A stretch of 64,000 nt of DNA from Nannocystis bainbridge (GTDB lineage: Bacteria > Myxococcota_A > Polyangia > Nannocystales > Nannocystaceae), in assembly GCF_028368995.1 (NCBI RefSeq), contig NZ_JAQNDL010000003.1, positions 186,001 to 250,000 of the forward strand, read 5' to 3'. A model generated the notes under the pieces. It did no database searches, was not told the DNA's origin, and was given only the letters and a program-made list of their open reading frames with translations. Shown here piece after piece: positions 46,536-54,272 of the stretch; position 1 is the stretch's first letter; each line of letters opens with the position of its first letter. The position numbers were made by a program, and so were the translations under genes.

Positions 46536-47924
46536 ATGACACGCTCTGGAATCGTCGCTCACCTGATGCGGCGCACCGCCCCCGGGCCGCGCGGCGGCCT
46601 CGTCCTCGGCAACCTCGCGGAGGTCGCCCAGGGCCGCATGTTCGAGCTCCTGCAGCATATGTGGCGGGCCCACGGCGACATCAGCTGCGCCCGGGTCGGC
46701 ACTCGACTGGTGTATCTCGTGGTCCACCCCGACCAGATCCAGCATGTGCTCGTGACGCGCCGGGAGAACTACACCAAGGCGTCGCACCGCGCCCGGCCGC
46801 TCATCGGCGACGGCCTGCCGGCCAGCAACGGCGAGCTGTGGGCCCGCCAGCGCAAGCTGCTGACCCCGCGGTTCCAGGTCGGCGCCCTGCCACAATTCGC
46901 CCCGCCGCTGCGCGGCGCCATGGAGCGCCAGCTCGGCCGCTGGCAGCAGGCGGCCGCCCGCGGCGACGAGCTCGACCTCGCCGACGAAATGATCGCCCTC
47001 ACCCTCGACGCGATCCTCGGCTCGCTGCTCGGCGAACGGCTCGACGACGAGGAGGCGCGGCTGCGCGCCGCCATCCGCGACGCCGTCGAGTTCGTCGCCG
47101 CCAGCAGCCAGCTGTTCCGCATCCCGCTGTCGTGGCCGACCCGGCGCAATCAACGTTTCCTGGCCGCCCTCGCGGTGATCGACGATTTCATCCTGCAGGC
47201 AATCGCGGCCCACCGGGACCGCCCCGCCGACGATCCTGACCTCCTCACATTCCTGCTCCGCCACGTCTCCGCCGATCCGCAAGCGCCCGACGCGGCGCGG
47301 CTGGTGCGCGACGAGGCGGTCAGCCTGCTGCTCGGCGGCCACGAATCGACCGCGCAGGCGCTGACATGGTTGCTTTATTGCCTCGACCTCCACCCGGAGG
47401 CCAGGGCGCGGGTGATGAGCGAGGTCGATACATTCGGCGACGCCCTGCCGACGGTCGCCGACCGCCAGCGCTTCCCGTTCCTCGCCGCCGCGGTGCAGGA
47501 GGCGCTGCGCCTGTACCCGCCGTTCTGGGCGTTCCCGCGCCACGTCGCCGCGGACGACGAGCTGGGCGGCTACCTCGTGCCCGCCGGCGCGACGGTGATG
47601 CTGTGCCCGTACCTCACGCACCGCCACCCGGCCCTGTGGGACGCGCCCGAGCGCTTCCAGCCCGAGCGCTTCCTCGGCGGCGTGGCCCAGGGCCGGGCGC
47701 GGGCCGCCTATCTGCCGTTCGGCTACGGCCCGCGGACCTGCATCGGCAACCACATGGCGACCACCGAGATCGTGCTGGCCACGGCGGCGATCCTGCGCCG
47801 CTTCACCGTCGAGCGCGTCCACCACGCCCCGGTCGCCCCGGAATTCTCGACGACCCTGCGACCGCGCGGCGGGATTCGCGTCAAGCTGACGTCCCGTCAG
47901 GGCGCCAGCGCCAGCTCCAGCTGA
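46536..47924 (+). CDS. Cytochrome P450
   Basis: A 462-residue haem-thiolate monooxygenase. I-helix oxygen motif 'LLLGGHESTAQALTWLL', the K-helix 'EALRLYPPFWAFPR' (ExxR), 'PERFQPERFLGG' and the haem loop 'PFGYGPRTCIGNHMA' with the ligand Cys near residue 402 are all intact. It has no membrane anchor, so it depends on separate ferredoxin or reductase partners, none of which is in the window. Its 3' end overlaps the HAD phosphatase gene by 28 bases (convergent), next to a terpene cyclase, so it may oxidise a terpenoid. Confidence 0.93.
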   Translation: MTRSGIVAHLMRRTAPGPRGGLVLGNLAEVAQGRMFELLQHMWRAHGDISCARVGTRLVYLVVHPDQIQHVLVTRRENYTKASHRARPLIGDGLPASNGELWARQRKLLTPRFQVGALPQFAPPLRGAMERQLGRWQQAAARGDELDLADEMIALTLDAILGSLLGERLDDEEARLRAAIRDAVEFVAASSQLFRIPLSWPTRRNQRFLAALAVIDDFILQAIAAHRDRPADDPDLLTFLLRHVSADPQAPDAARLVRDEAVSLLLGGHESTAQALTWLLYCLDLHPEARARVMSEVDTFGDALPTVADRQRFPFLAAAVQEALRLYPPFWAFPRHVAADDELGGYLVPAGATVMLCPYLTHRHPALWDAPERFQPERFLGGVAQGRARAAYLPFGYGPRTCIGNHMATTEIVLATAAILRRFTVERVHHAPVAPEFSTTLRPRGGIRVKLTSRQGASASSS

Positions 47925-48613
47925 TCGAGAACATTGATACGATCGACCTGTGGCCAATTGTTGCGTCGTGCGATTGCCGACAGGGGCGGCCCCGCCTCGA
48001 ACACCAGGGGCCGACCGACGGCGGCGAGCACCTCGCAGTCGCCGGGGCCATTGCCCAGCGCGAGCGACCGTGACAGCCCGGCGCCGCGGGCCGCCGCGAA
48101 TGTACGTAACAATGTCAACTTGCCCCCGCGCGCCCCGGGCATGCTGTAGCATTGACCAGTGTAGCGACCGGCGTCGACCGTGAATCGCGAACCATCACAG
48201 TCGGTTACGCCCAGGTCCGCGGCCAGCAGCGCGACGATCTCGTGGGGACTGGACGACACGATATAGGGAGTTACCCCGACCTGCTCGAGCCGCGCGATCA
48301 GCGGGCGCACGAAGGCGAACAATTCACCGCGCAGCCGCTGCCACGTCGCTCGCGCCAGAGCCTCCAGCGCGGCCTGCTCCGCGCCCGCCAGCGCCGCCGC
48401 GTAGGCCGCGGTGCTGCGGGTCACCATCTCCGGGAAATCGATGGATCCAGCCCGATGCTGGCCGACCGCGGTCATCACCGCCGCCATCGCGTCGGCCCGC
48501 CCGAGCCCGTAGCGGCCCATGTCGTCGAGCAGCGCGAGCCCGATCGACCGCGGGTGCATCGTACCGTCGACATCGAGGATCGCCACGCGCCCCGCGGGTT
48601 CGTCGTACGTCAT
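47897..48613 (-). CDS. HAD-superfamily phosphatase (SerB-like, HAD-IB)
   Basis: A 238-residue phosphatase. Motif I is 'AILDVDGTMHP' (nucleophile Asp14), motif II 'YIVSSSP', the motif III Lys lies in 'GARGGKLTLL' and motif IV is 'LALGNGPGDCEVL'. A cap region of helices lies between motifs I and II. Such enzymes remove phosphate from small molecules. The gene diverges from a class II terpene cyclase and overlaps the P450 gene tail to tail. In drimenol-forming bacterial enzymes a HAD domain removes diphosphate from a class II cyclase product; a similar job is possible here, but the SerB-like sequence differs from that group and this is inference. Confidence 0.85.
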   Translation of the reverse strand: MTYDEPAGRVAILDVDGTMHPRSIGLALLDDMGRYGLGRADAMAAVMTAVGQHRAGSIDFPEMVTRSTAAYAAALAGAEQAALEALARATWQRLRGELFAFVRPLIARLEQVGVTPYIVSSSPHEIVALLAADLGVTDCDGSRFTVDAGRYTGQCYSMPGARGGKLTLLRTFAAARGAGLSRSLALGNGPGDCEVLAAVGRPLVFEAGPPLSAIARRNNWPQVDRINVLDQLELALAP

Positions 48614-48672
48614 GCCGCGATCATAGCGGAGCGGCGACGCATGCTCCAGACCCCAGACACGCGGGCCGCCGG

Positions 48673-48720
48673 ATAATTCGTCGGTCCGCGCGATGGTCGT
48701 TGATCGTAACCAATAATTCG
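48673..48720. promoter_or_regulatory. Direct repeats in the divergent HAD/terpene cyclase promoter
   Basis: ATAATTCG occurs twice 40 bp apart (48673-48680 and 48713-48720) in the 127-bp gap between the divergent genes. The AT-rich copies stand out in the GC-rich setting and could bind a regulator serving both genes. Confidence 0.4.
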
Positions 48721-48740
48721 AGTAGCTCTGATCAAAGGTC

Positions 48741-50381
48741 ATGCTCACCGGAATTGGCGTGCTCGAACAGATCGAGCCGGCGCTAGAGCGCGCCGTGCAA
48801 TTCATGCTCGATCATCGCTTGCCCGACGGGCGCCTCGCGGCCGGCTGCGCCGGGCGGGCCCTGGAGAGCGCCCTGGCGTTGCACCTGCTGCGCACCTGCG
48901 GCCACGGGCCGGCGCTCCAGGCCGAGATCGCGGGCTTCTGCCGGCGCTGGCTGGCCGATGACGACGATGAGTCGAGTCATGCCAGTCGGCTCGACCGCAC
49001 GCTTTCGCGCATCCTCTGCGAGCTGGTGGTGCACGGCCGGCTCGGCGCCGAGGGCCTGGTCGCGCTCCAGCAGACCCTGGCCGCCTTCGATCACCCCACG
49101 CTTTGGCGCAAACGCGTGCTGGTCGAGGTGCTGCTGGTCGAACTCGGGGCACTCCCTCCGGGTCCGGCCGTGTTGCCGCTCGCGGTCGTGCGCGCCGAGT
49201 CCTCGCATCTGTGGGTGACGATCCTGCTGGCATCGATTCGCGTGCTCCAGCTGTGCCAGTCGGGCCGCGCCGACGAGGTCGGCGACGCCGAGCTGGCGCC
49301 GATCCTCGGCGCCCAGGCGACCGACGGCAGCTGGGAGCAGCACGTGCTCGTCACCATCGTCGCCCTGCTGGCGCTGACCCGCCTCGGCCGCGCCGCGCCG
49401 CACCGCGCCCTCGGCCTCAATTTCATCGCCGGCCAGCTGCGGCCCGGCGGCGGCGTCCCGTTCATCACCAACGAAGACGTCTGGGTCACCTGCCTCGCCG
49501 GGCTCGTGCTGACCGAGGCGCGGCGGCCCGCGCACGAGCTGCAGCGGTGCGAACAATTCCTCGTATCACAGCAGCAGCCCGACGGCGGCTGGGCCTACGC
49601 CGAGGGCGTGTCGCAGACCGACGCCGACGACACCAGCATCACCCTGTCGCTGCTGGTCCGCCGCAATCCGGTGATTCATCGTCCCAGCATCCGCCGCGCG
49701 GTCGCCCACCTGCTCGCGCTGCAGAACAGCGACGGCGGGTTCCCCACGTTCGTGCGCGGCGCCGCCTCCGAGGCCGAGATCACCGCCAAGTCGATCACCG
49801 CCCTGCGCGCCAGCCACATGGCCCCGCCCGGGGTCCTCGAGGCCGCGTGGGCCTGGCTGGCCCGCGCCCAGCAGGCCAACGGAGGCTTCCGCGGCGAGTG
49901 GAAGCTGTGCGCCACCTACCCCGCCTTTCACGTGATCAACGCCGCCGCCGGCGAGCGCCACGGCAGCCACGGCGCCGACATCCGTCGCCGCTGCGTCGGC
50001 TTCCTCCGCGGGCTCCGCCGGCCCGACGGCGGCTGGCCGATCCACCCCGACGACGACCGCAGCCACGTGCTCAGCACCGCCTACGCCCTCGGCGGCCTCG
50101 CGGCCTGCCCCGGCAGCCTCACGTCCGGCGAGCTCTACGCCTCGGCCCAGGTCCTGCTGGCCGGGCAGGGCCGCAGCGGCGGCTTCACGGCCGAGGCCGA
50201 CTCGCTCGGCCCGCGCCCCTTCGTCTACGACGTCCCGCTGCTCGCCACGCTCTACAGCGTGTGGGCGCTGTCCCGCGTCCGCGACCAATTGTCCGGGCGC
50301 GCGCACGAGGTCCCGTTCGGCGCGCTCGCACCGCGGCTCTCGCTCCTCAGCCACGACCGCGCCTGGATCTCCACCACCTGA
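48741..50381 (+). CDS. Class II terpene cyclase (DxDD, squalene-hopene cyclase fold)
   Basis: A 546-residue protein with the alpha-barrel repeats of the squalene-hopene cyclase/class II terpene synthase fold. The catalytic acid motif is DADD in 'QTDADDTSITLSLL' near residues 294-297. QW-type repeats are present: 'QQPDGGWAYAEG', 'QNSDGGFPTF', 'QANGGFRGEW', 'RRPDGGWPIHPD'. Length matches betagamma-type class II cyclases that act on prenyl diphosphates without ionising the diphosphate; no class I DDxxD was seen. No signal peptide. The neighbouring HAD phosphatase and P450 could release and oxidise the product, giving a small terpenoid pathway. Substrate chain length is unknown. Confidence 0.85.
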   Translation: MLTGIGVLEQIEPALERAVQFMLDHRLPDGRLAAGCAGRALESALALHLLRTCGHGPALQAEIAGFCRRWLADDDDESSHASRLDRTLSRILCELVVHGRLGAEGLVALQQTLAAFDHPTLWRKRVLVEVLLVELGALPPGPAVLPLAVVRAESSHLWVTILLASIRVLQLCQSGRADEVGDAELAPILGAQATDGSWEQHVLVTIVALLALTRLGRAAPHRALGLNFIAGQLRPGGGVPFITNEDVWVTCLAGLVLTEARRPAHELQRCEQFLVSQQQPDGGWAYAEGVSQTDADDTSITLSLLVRRNPVIHRPSIRRAVAHLLALQNSDGGFPTFVRGAASEAEITAKSITALRASHMAPPGVLEAAWAWLARAQQANGGFRGEWKLCATYPAFHVINAAAGERHGSHGADIRRRCVGFLRGLRRPDGGWPIHPDDDRSHVLSTAYALGGLAACPGSLTSGELYASAQVLLAGQGRSGGFTAEADSLGPRPFVYDVPLLATLYSVWALSRVRDQLSGRAHEVPFGALAPRLSLLSHDRAWISTT

Positions 50382-50535
50382 GGCCAATGCTTACAGTCCC
50401 GCAATCGTGTGGGATCGCCCCGTACTGACATGAATTGTCCGTCATGCAGGCCCGCTCGCCGTCACGCGGCGATCGGCGGCGACGTCGTATGCTCGAGTTT
50501 CGCCGGGCGTGTGCCAGCTTGAGATCCTGCTTCTC

Positions 50536-51024
50536 ATGTCTTCGCTTCGCCGTGAGGGCGCGCTGTGGGTCGTCGCCGACGTTTTCGAGGCCGACCTGCT
50601 GCAGGTCCGCTCGGGCACCTCGGTCAAGCTGCGCTTCCCCGCCGACCCGGAGCCGATCGCCGGCCGCGTCGTCGGCGTCGGCGGGCTGGTCGACGTCGGC
50701 CAGCGCCGCGCCCCCGTCTACATCGCGCTCACCGACGAGGCCGTCGCCTCGCGCAACCTCACCCCCGGCATGTTCGTGCGCGCCGACATCACCGGCCCCG
50801 TCGGCGTCGGCGTCACGCTGCCCAAGCAGGCCGTCCTGATCAAGGACACCGACACCGCGACCGCCTACTTCGAGGTCGAGCCCGGCACCTTCGAGGCCCG
50901 CCACGTGGTCCTCGGCCACACCTCCGGCGACCACGCGCAGATCGTCTCCGGGGTGAACCCCGGCGAGCGCGTGGCCGTGGCCGGCGCGCTGCTGATCGGT
51001 CAGCAGCTGGCGTCCCGGCCCTGA
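50536..51024 (+). pseudogene. Truncated efflux periplasmic adaptor (HlyD/RND MFP)
   Basis: The translated 162 residues match only the C-terminal half of a membrane-fusion protein: 'EGALWVVADVFEADLLQVRSGTSVKLRF' (beta-barrel), 'RAPVYIALTDEAVASRNLTPGMFVRADITGP', 'LPKQAVLIKDTDTATAYFEV' and 'GVNPGERVAVAGALLIGQQL'. The N-terminal signal, lipoyl and hairpin domains are missing, and upstream DNA after the terpene cyclase stop has no matching code. No RND pump or outer membrane channel gene follows. It is a remnant of a CusB-like efflux operon. Confidence 0.72.
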
Positions 51025-51028
51025 GGCC

Positions 51029-51098
51029 TGTCCGTTCGGGCATGTCGCCGAGGACATGCCCGTTCGCGCATGCCCCTACGGACATGTCCTCAGCGACA
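51029..51098. repeat. Five contiguous 14-bp palindromes in tandem
   Basis: Five units fill 70 bp with no gaps, each of the form TGYCC-N4-GGACA with drift: TGTCCGTTCGGGCA, TGTCGCCGAGGACA, TGCCCGTTCGCGCA, TGCCCCTACGGACA and TGTCCTCAGCGACA. The array starts five bases after the truncated adaptor stop and ends eight bases before the stop of the opposing DUF899 gene. Loops differ, arms are kept. This is the clearest array in the window. Confidence 0.85.
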
Positions 51099-51106
51099 CG
51101 TCCGTC

Positions 51107-51814
51107 TCAAGGCGCGTCGTAGCGATCGTGGTGGCGCACCCACGCCATCGGTTCCGCCAGCCCCTCCTCCTGGCGACCGAGCGGCGTCAGGTCGAGCATG
51201 TGGTAGGTCCCCATCAGCACCTCGACGCCGCGGCCGTACGACGAATAGGTGTGATAGACGGCCTCGCCATCGCGCACGAACGCGCTGATGCCCGGCGCCT
51301 CGGGGTGCGGGAACGGCCTCGTCGCGTAGTTGTAATCGACCGCGGCCAGCTCGGCCGGCGCGAACGACACGTGAAAGTCGTAATTGAAGCGGCTGCCGGC
51401 CGACGACACCCACGGGAACGTCCAGCCCATGCGCGCGCGAAAAACCAGCAGCTTGGCCAGCGGCGCCCGCGAGACGGCCACGAACGCGGTGTCGCGGGCG
51501 GCCAGGTGGGCCACCGTGCCCGACAGATGATCGCCGATGAACGAGCAGCTCTTGCAGCCCGCCTCCCACGCCGGGTCGAACATGAAGTGATACACGACCA
51601 ATTGCTGCTTGCCGGCGAACAGCTCGACCAGGCTGCGCTCGCCGTCGGGCCCGGCGAACGCGTACGGGGTGTCGACGCGGACCCGCGGCAGCGCGCGGCG
51701 GGCCGCGCTCAGGGCGTCGCCCTCGCGGGTGTACGCCTTCTCGCGGGCCAGCAGCTCGCGGCGGGCCGCCAGCCAGACTTCGCGGCTCACGACATCAGTG
51801 TTCACGGGGTTCAT
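51107..51814 (-). CDS. DUF899 family thioredoxin-like protein
   Basis: A 235-residue protein of the DUF899 family (thioredoxin-fold group). Typical features: 'EVWLAARRELLAREKAYTREGD', 'QLVVYHFMFDPAWEAGCKSCSF' with the Cys-x-x-Cys pair near residue 90, 'LAARDTAFVAVSRAPLAKLLVFRARMGWTFPWVSS', 'NYDFHVSFAP' and 'VYHTYSSYGRGVEVLMGTYHMLDLTPLGR'. No signal peptide. Function of the family is unproven; the redox pair suggests thiol chemistry. Its start overlaps the end of a mini membrane protein gene by 20 bases, so they are coupled. Confidence 0.9.
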   Translation of the reverse strand: MNPVNTDVVSREVWLAARRELLAREKAYTREGDALSAARRALPRVRVDTPYAFAGPDGERSLVELFAGKQQLVVYHFMFDPAWEAGCKSCSFIGDHLSGTVAHLAARDTAFVAVSRAPLAKLLVFRARMGWTFPWVSSAGSRFNYDFHVSFAPAELAAVDYNYATRPFPHPEAPGISAFVRDGEAVYHTYSSYGRGVEVLMGTYHMLDLTPLGRQEEGLAEPMAWVRHHDRYDAP

Positions 51815-51956
51815 GACGTTCTTCCTTTCGCGGCTCGGACGAGGGTCGCAGCGCGGGCGAGCGGATCGCTCGCACCACCCACGGACTCAGGGCAGCGCCG
51901 AACCCGGTCGCGGTGGCGACGGTCAGCGCAATCGATTGCCAACAGGCGGGACACAT
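51795..51956 (-). CDS. Mini membrane protein with CPACW motif
   Basis: A 53-residue protein starting 'MCPACWQSIALTVATATGFGAALSPWVVRA': a Cys-x-x-Cys at the N-terminus, then one hydrophobic segment, then a basic tail. The in-frame upstream extension has no protein character, so the ATG at MCPACW was used. Coupled to DUF899 by a 20-base overlap. Similar tiny CPxC membrane proteins accompany DUF899-type genes in other high-GC bacteria (recollection, not checked). Confidence 0.6.
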   Translation of the reverse strand: MCPACWQSIALTVATATGFGAALSPWVVRAIRSPALRPSSEPRKEERHEPREH

Positions 51957-52032
51957 GACGACTGTGTAAAACAACCCCGCCCGCGCCGCCCGTAACATTC
52001 ATGGCGCGACCGCCTCGCGCGGCCGGCCCCGG

Positions 52033-52162
52033 CCCTCGTGACAATCACCGCCCGACGCCCCGCGCCCTCGTGACATTGTCTCGCCCGCCCGCCCCGCGGC
52101 CCTCGTGACATTGTCCCGTCCGCTCCCGCCTTCACCGCCGCGGCCCTCGTGACATTTCCCGG
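52033..52162. repeat. Four direct repeats CCCTCGTGACATTGTC upstream of the TPR regulator
   Basis: Copies begin at 52033, 52065, 52100 and 52144. The two middle copies are identical over CCCTCGTGACATTGTC and continue YCG; the outer ones diverge after CCCTCGTGACA. The core GACA-T-TGTC is itself a small palindrome. The spacing (32, 35 and 44 bp) is three to four helical turns. The array fills the gap between the divergent CPACW/DUF899 pair and the regulator gene, ending 22 bp before the regulator's GTG, so it is a strong operator candidate. Confidence 0.7.
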
Positions 52163-52183
52163 CCGACGGCCCATCCTCGCCGC

Positions 52184-53389
52184 GTGTCCTCCCTCCTCGA
52201 CGCGGCTCGCGCGCTCGCCGGTGGCGACCCGCTGCGCGCCCTCGCCGGCGTCGGTCGCGACGACAGCGCGCGCGGCCTCACCCTGCGCGGCATCGCCTAC
52301 GCCCAACTCGGCGACCTCGAGCTCGCGCGCAGCGCCCTCGAGCTGGCGGTCACCCGCGCCGACGATCCGCTGCTCGTCGCTCGCGCCCGCGCCGCGCTCT
52401 GCGAGGTCGAGCTCGGCAGCGGCGCCCCGGCGGCCGCCGCCAGCGCCGCCCGGGCCGCCGCCGACGCCCTCGAGCGCCTCGGCGACTCCCGCAACGCCGC
52501 CATGCAGCGGCTCGTCCTGGCCCGCGCCGAGGTCCTGCTCGGCCGCCTCAACGAGGCCCGCCGCGTCGCCGGGGCCGTGCTCGCCCGCGACCTCGGCCCC
52601 GACCTGCGCGCCGTCGCCTCGCTCGTGCAGGCCGAGATCGCCGTGCGCGCGCTGGCCCCCACCGACGCCAGCGAAGCCCTCGCGCGCGCCCGCGAGGCCC
52701 TGACCCTCGCGCCCCATCAATTGCTCGCGCGCACCGTCGAGGCGCTGGAGCACGAGCTGGCCCGCCCGGTCGCCTCGGTCTGGCGCGCCGGCGCGACCTC
52801 CGAGGCCGACCTGTTCGCCATCCAGGCCCTCGCGCGCGGCCACGTGCTGCTCGTCGACGCCTGCCGCCGCCTCGTCCTCGCCGGCCGCGTCACCGTCCCG
52901 CTGGCCCGCCGCCCGGTGCTGTTCGCCCTCCTCCTCGAGCTCGCGCGCGCCTGGCCGGCCGCGCTCGCGCGCGACGAGCTGGCCGCCCGCGGCTTCGCCG
53001 TCCGCCGCGTCAACGACTCGCACCGGGCCCGCCTGCGCGTCGAGCTCGGCCGCCTGCGCAAGCTGATGGACGGCCTCGCCGCCGCGCCCACCGCCCGGGC
53101 CGACGGCTACGTGCTCGACTCGCAGCGCGAGGTCGTCATCCTGACGCCGCCGACCGACGACGAAACCGCCCGCCTCGGCCTGCTGCTCGGCGACGGCGCG
53201 GCGTGGTCGGCCCAGGCGCTGGCCGAGCACGCCGGCGTGTCGCGGCGGACCGCCCAGCGGGCCCTGCAATCGCTCGTCGAGCGCGGCGTCGTGGTCCGCA
53301 CCGGCAAAGGAAAAGACATCCGTTACACCCGCCCCGGCGCCCCGATCGCGTCACGGATGTTACTCCTCGGCCTCGTCCCGGCCGGCTAG
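52184..53389 (+). CDS. Regulator with TPR-like sensor and C-terminal winged helices
   Basis: A 401-residue protein starting at GTG. Residues 1-190 are Ala/Leu-rich helices in TPR-like pairs ('GIAYAQLGDLELARSALELAV', 'MQRLVLARAEVLLGRLNEARRVAGAVLARDLG'). Residues 225-300 resemble an OmpR-type winged helix ('RPVLFALLLELARAWPAALARDELAARGFAVRRVNDSHRARLRVELGRLRKLM'). Residues 340-390 are a MarR/GntR-like helix-turn-helix ('SAQALAEHAGVSRRTAQRALQSLVERGVV'). It looks like a one-component regulator with two DNA-binding units. Preceded by four direct repeats. It is followed after 24 bp by a small propeller gene on the same strand. Confidence 0.75.
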   Translation: MSSLLDAARALAGGDPLRALAGVGRDDSARGLTLRGIAYAQLGDLELARSALELAVTRADDPLLVARARAALCEVELGSGAPAAAASAARAAADALERLGDSRNAAMQRLVLARAEVLLGRLNEARRVAGAVLARDLGPDLRAVASLVQAEIAVRALAPTDASEALARAREALTLAPHQLLARTVEALEHELARPVASVWRAGATSEADLFAIQALARGHVLLVDACRRLVLAGRVTVPLARRPVLFALLLELARAWPAALARDELAARGFAVRRVNDSHRARLRVELGRLRKLMDGLAAAPTARADGYVLDSQREVVILTPPTDDETARLGLLLGDGAAWSAQALAEHAGVSRRTAQRALQSLVERGVVVRTGKGKDIRYTRPGAPIASRMLLLGLVPAG

Positions 53390-53413
53390 ACCTGCTGCAT
53401 GCGACAGGAAGTC

Positions 53414-54082
53414 ATGACCCGCGACAATCACGACACTCGCCACCACGCCGCCGAGATCGTGCGTGAGCACGTCCCGCTCGACGACGGCCAGATCCACGGC
53501 GTCACCTTCGACGGCAAAAAGGTGTGGTTCGCCCGCGACGGCGAACTCGTCGCCTTCGACCCGGCCGCGAACGCCGTCGTGCGCCGCTTCACCGTCCCCG
53601 GGGCCGACGCCGGCACCGCATTCGACGGCCAGCACCTCTATCAGCTGGCCAAGGGCGAGATCCTCGTCATCCGCCCGAGCGACGGACAAATTGTCAGGCG
53701 ATTGCCCGCCCCCGGCAAGGGCGAGGACAGCGGCATGGCCTGGGCCGACGGCTATTTGTGGATCGGTCAATGCTACGGGGCGCGGATCCACAAGGTCGAC
53801 GCCACCACCGGCGAGGTCGTGAAGACCCTGGCGTCGGACCGCTTCGTCACCGGCGTGACCTGCGTCGACGGCCAGCTGTGGCACGGCGCGGCCGCCGACG
53901 ACAAGCCCTGCGAGCTCCGTCGCCTCGGCCCCGACGGCGCGCCGGAAGAGGTCCTGGAGGTGCCTGTGGCCATGATCGCGGGGGTCGAGGCCGCCGGCGA
54001 AGCGGGCGCTTTCTGGTGTGCGGGCGAGCAAGGAAAGCTGCGCCTGGTCCGCCGCAAGTCCGAAGGCGACGCCGCCGTGTGA
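53414..54082 (+). CDS. Cytoplasmic YVTN/glutamine-cyclotransferase-like propeller
   Basis: A 222-residue protein without a signal peptide, made of five or more YVTN-like blades: 'IHGVTFDGKKVWFARDGELVAFDPAANAVVRRF', 'AGTAFDGQHLYQLAKGEILVIRPSDGQIVRRL', 'SGMAWADGYLWIGQCYGARIHKVDATTGEVVKTL', 'TGVTCVDGQLWHG'. It resembles the glutaminyl-cyclotransferase-like propellers. AGGAAG lies four bases before the chosen ATG. The regulator gene immediately upstream and the divergent DUF899 genes suggest one functional unit. Activity unknown. Confidence 0.75.
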   Translation: MTRDNHDTRHHAAEIVREHVPLDDGQIHGVTFDGKKVWFARDGELVAFDPAANAVVRRFTVPGADAGTAFDGQHLYQLAKGEILVIRPSDGQIVRRLPAPGKGEDSGMAWADGYLWIGQCYGARIHKVDATTGEVVKTLASDRFVTGVTCVDGQLWHGAAADDKPCELRRLGPDGAPEEVLEVPVAMIAGVEAAGEAGAFWCAGEQGKLRLVRRKSEGDAAV

Positions 54083-54098
54083 AGTCACGGCAGATAAA

Positions 54099-54116
54099 TC
54101 AATTGCCCCCAATTGA
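54099..54116. terminator. Hairpin after the propeller gene
   Basis: TCAATTG-CCCC-CAATTGA is a perfect seven-base stem 17 bases beyond the stop codon, AT-rich for this genome. It probably ends the transcript of the regulator and propeller genes. Confidence 0.55.
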
Positions 54117-54272
54117 AATCTCGCATGATTCCCGGGTGTGTGTGGCGGGCCTGACAAGGTGCTACCGATTTCGGGCTTGTGAAGCCAGGCGCTGATCCGC
54201 AGCGCCGTCGGCGAACACTCATTCCATGGAACCCACGCCGCTCCGACTACGGGGCGAGACCATGGAGACATC

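Noticed and set aside
51029..51098. Tandem repeats considered as a CRISPR array
   Set aside because: Units are 14 bp with no spacers, and no Cas genes are present in the window.
54188..54206. GGCGCTG-ATCCG-CAGCGCC hairpin upstream of a lipoprotein gene as an attenuator
   Set aside because: A single GC-rich hairpin of this size is expected by chance in this genome, and no alternative pairing or leader peptide was seen.
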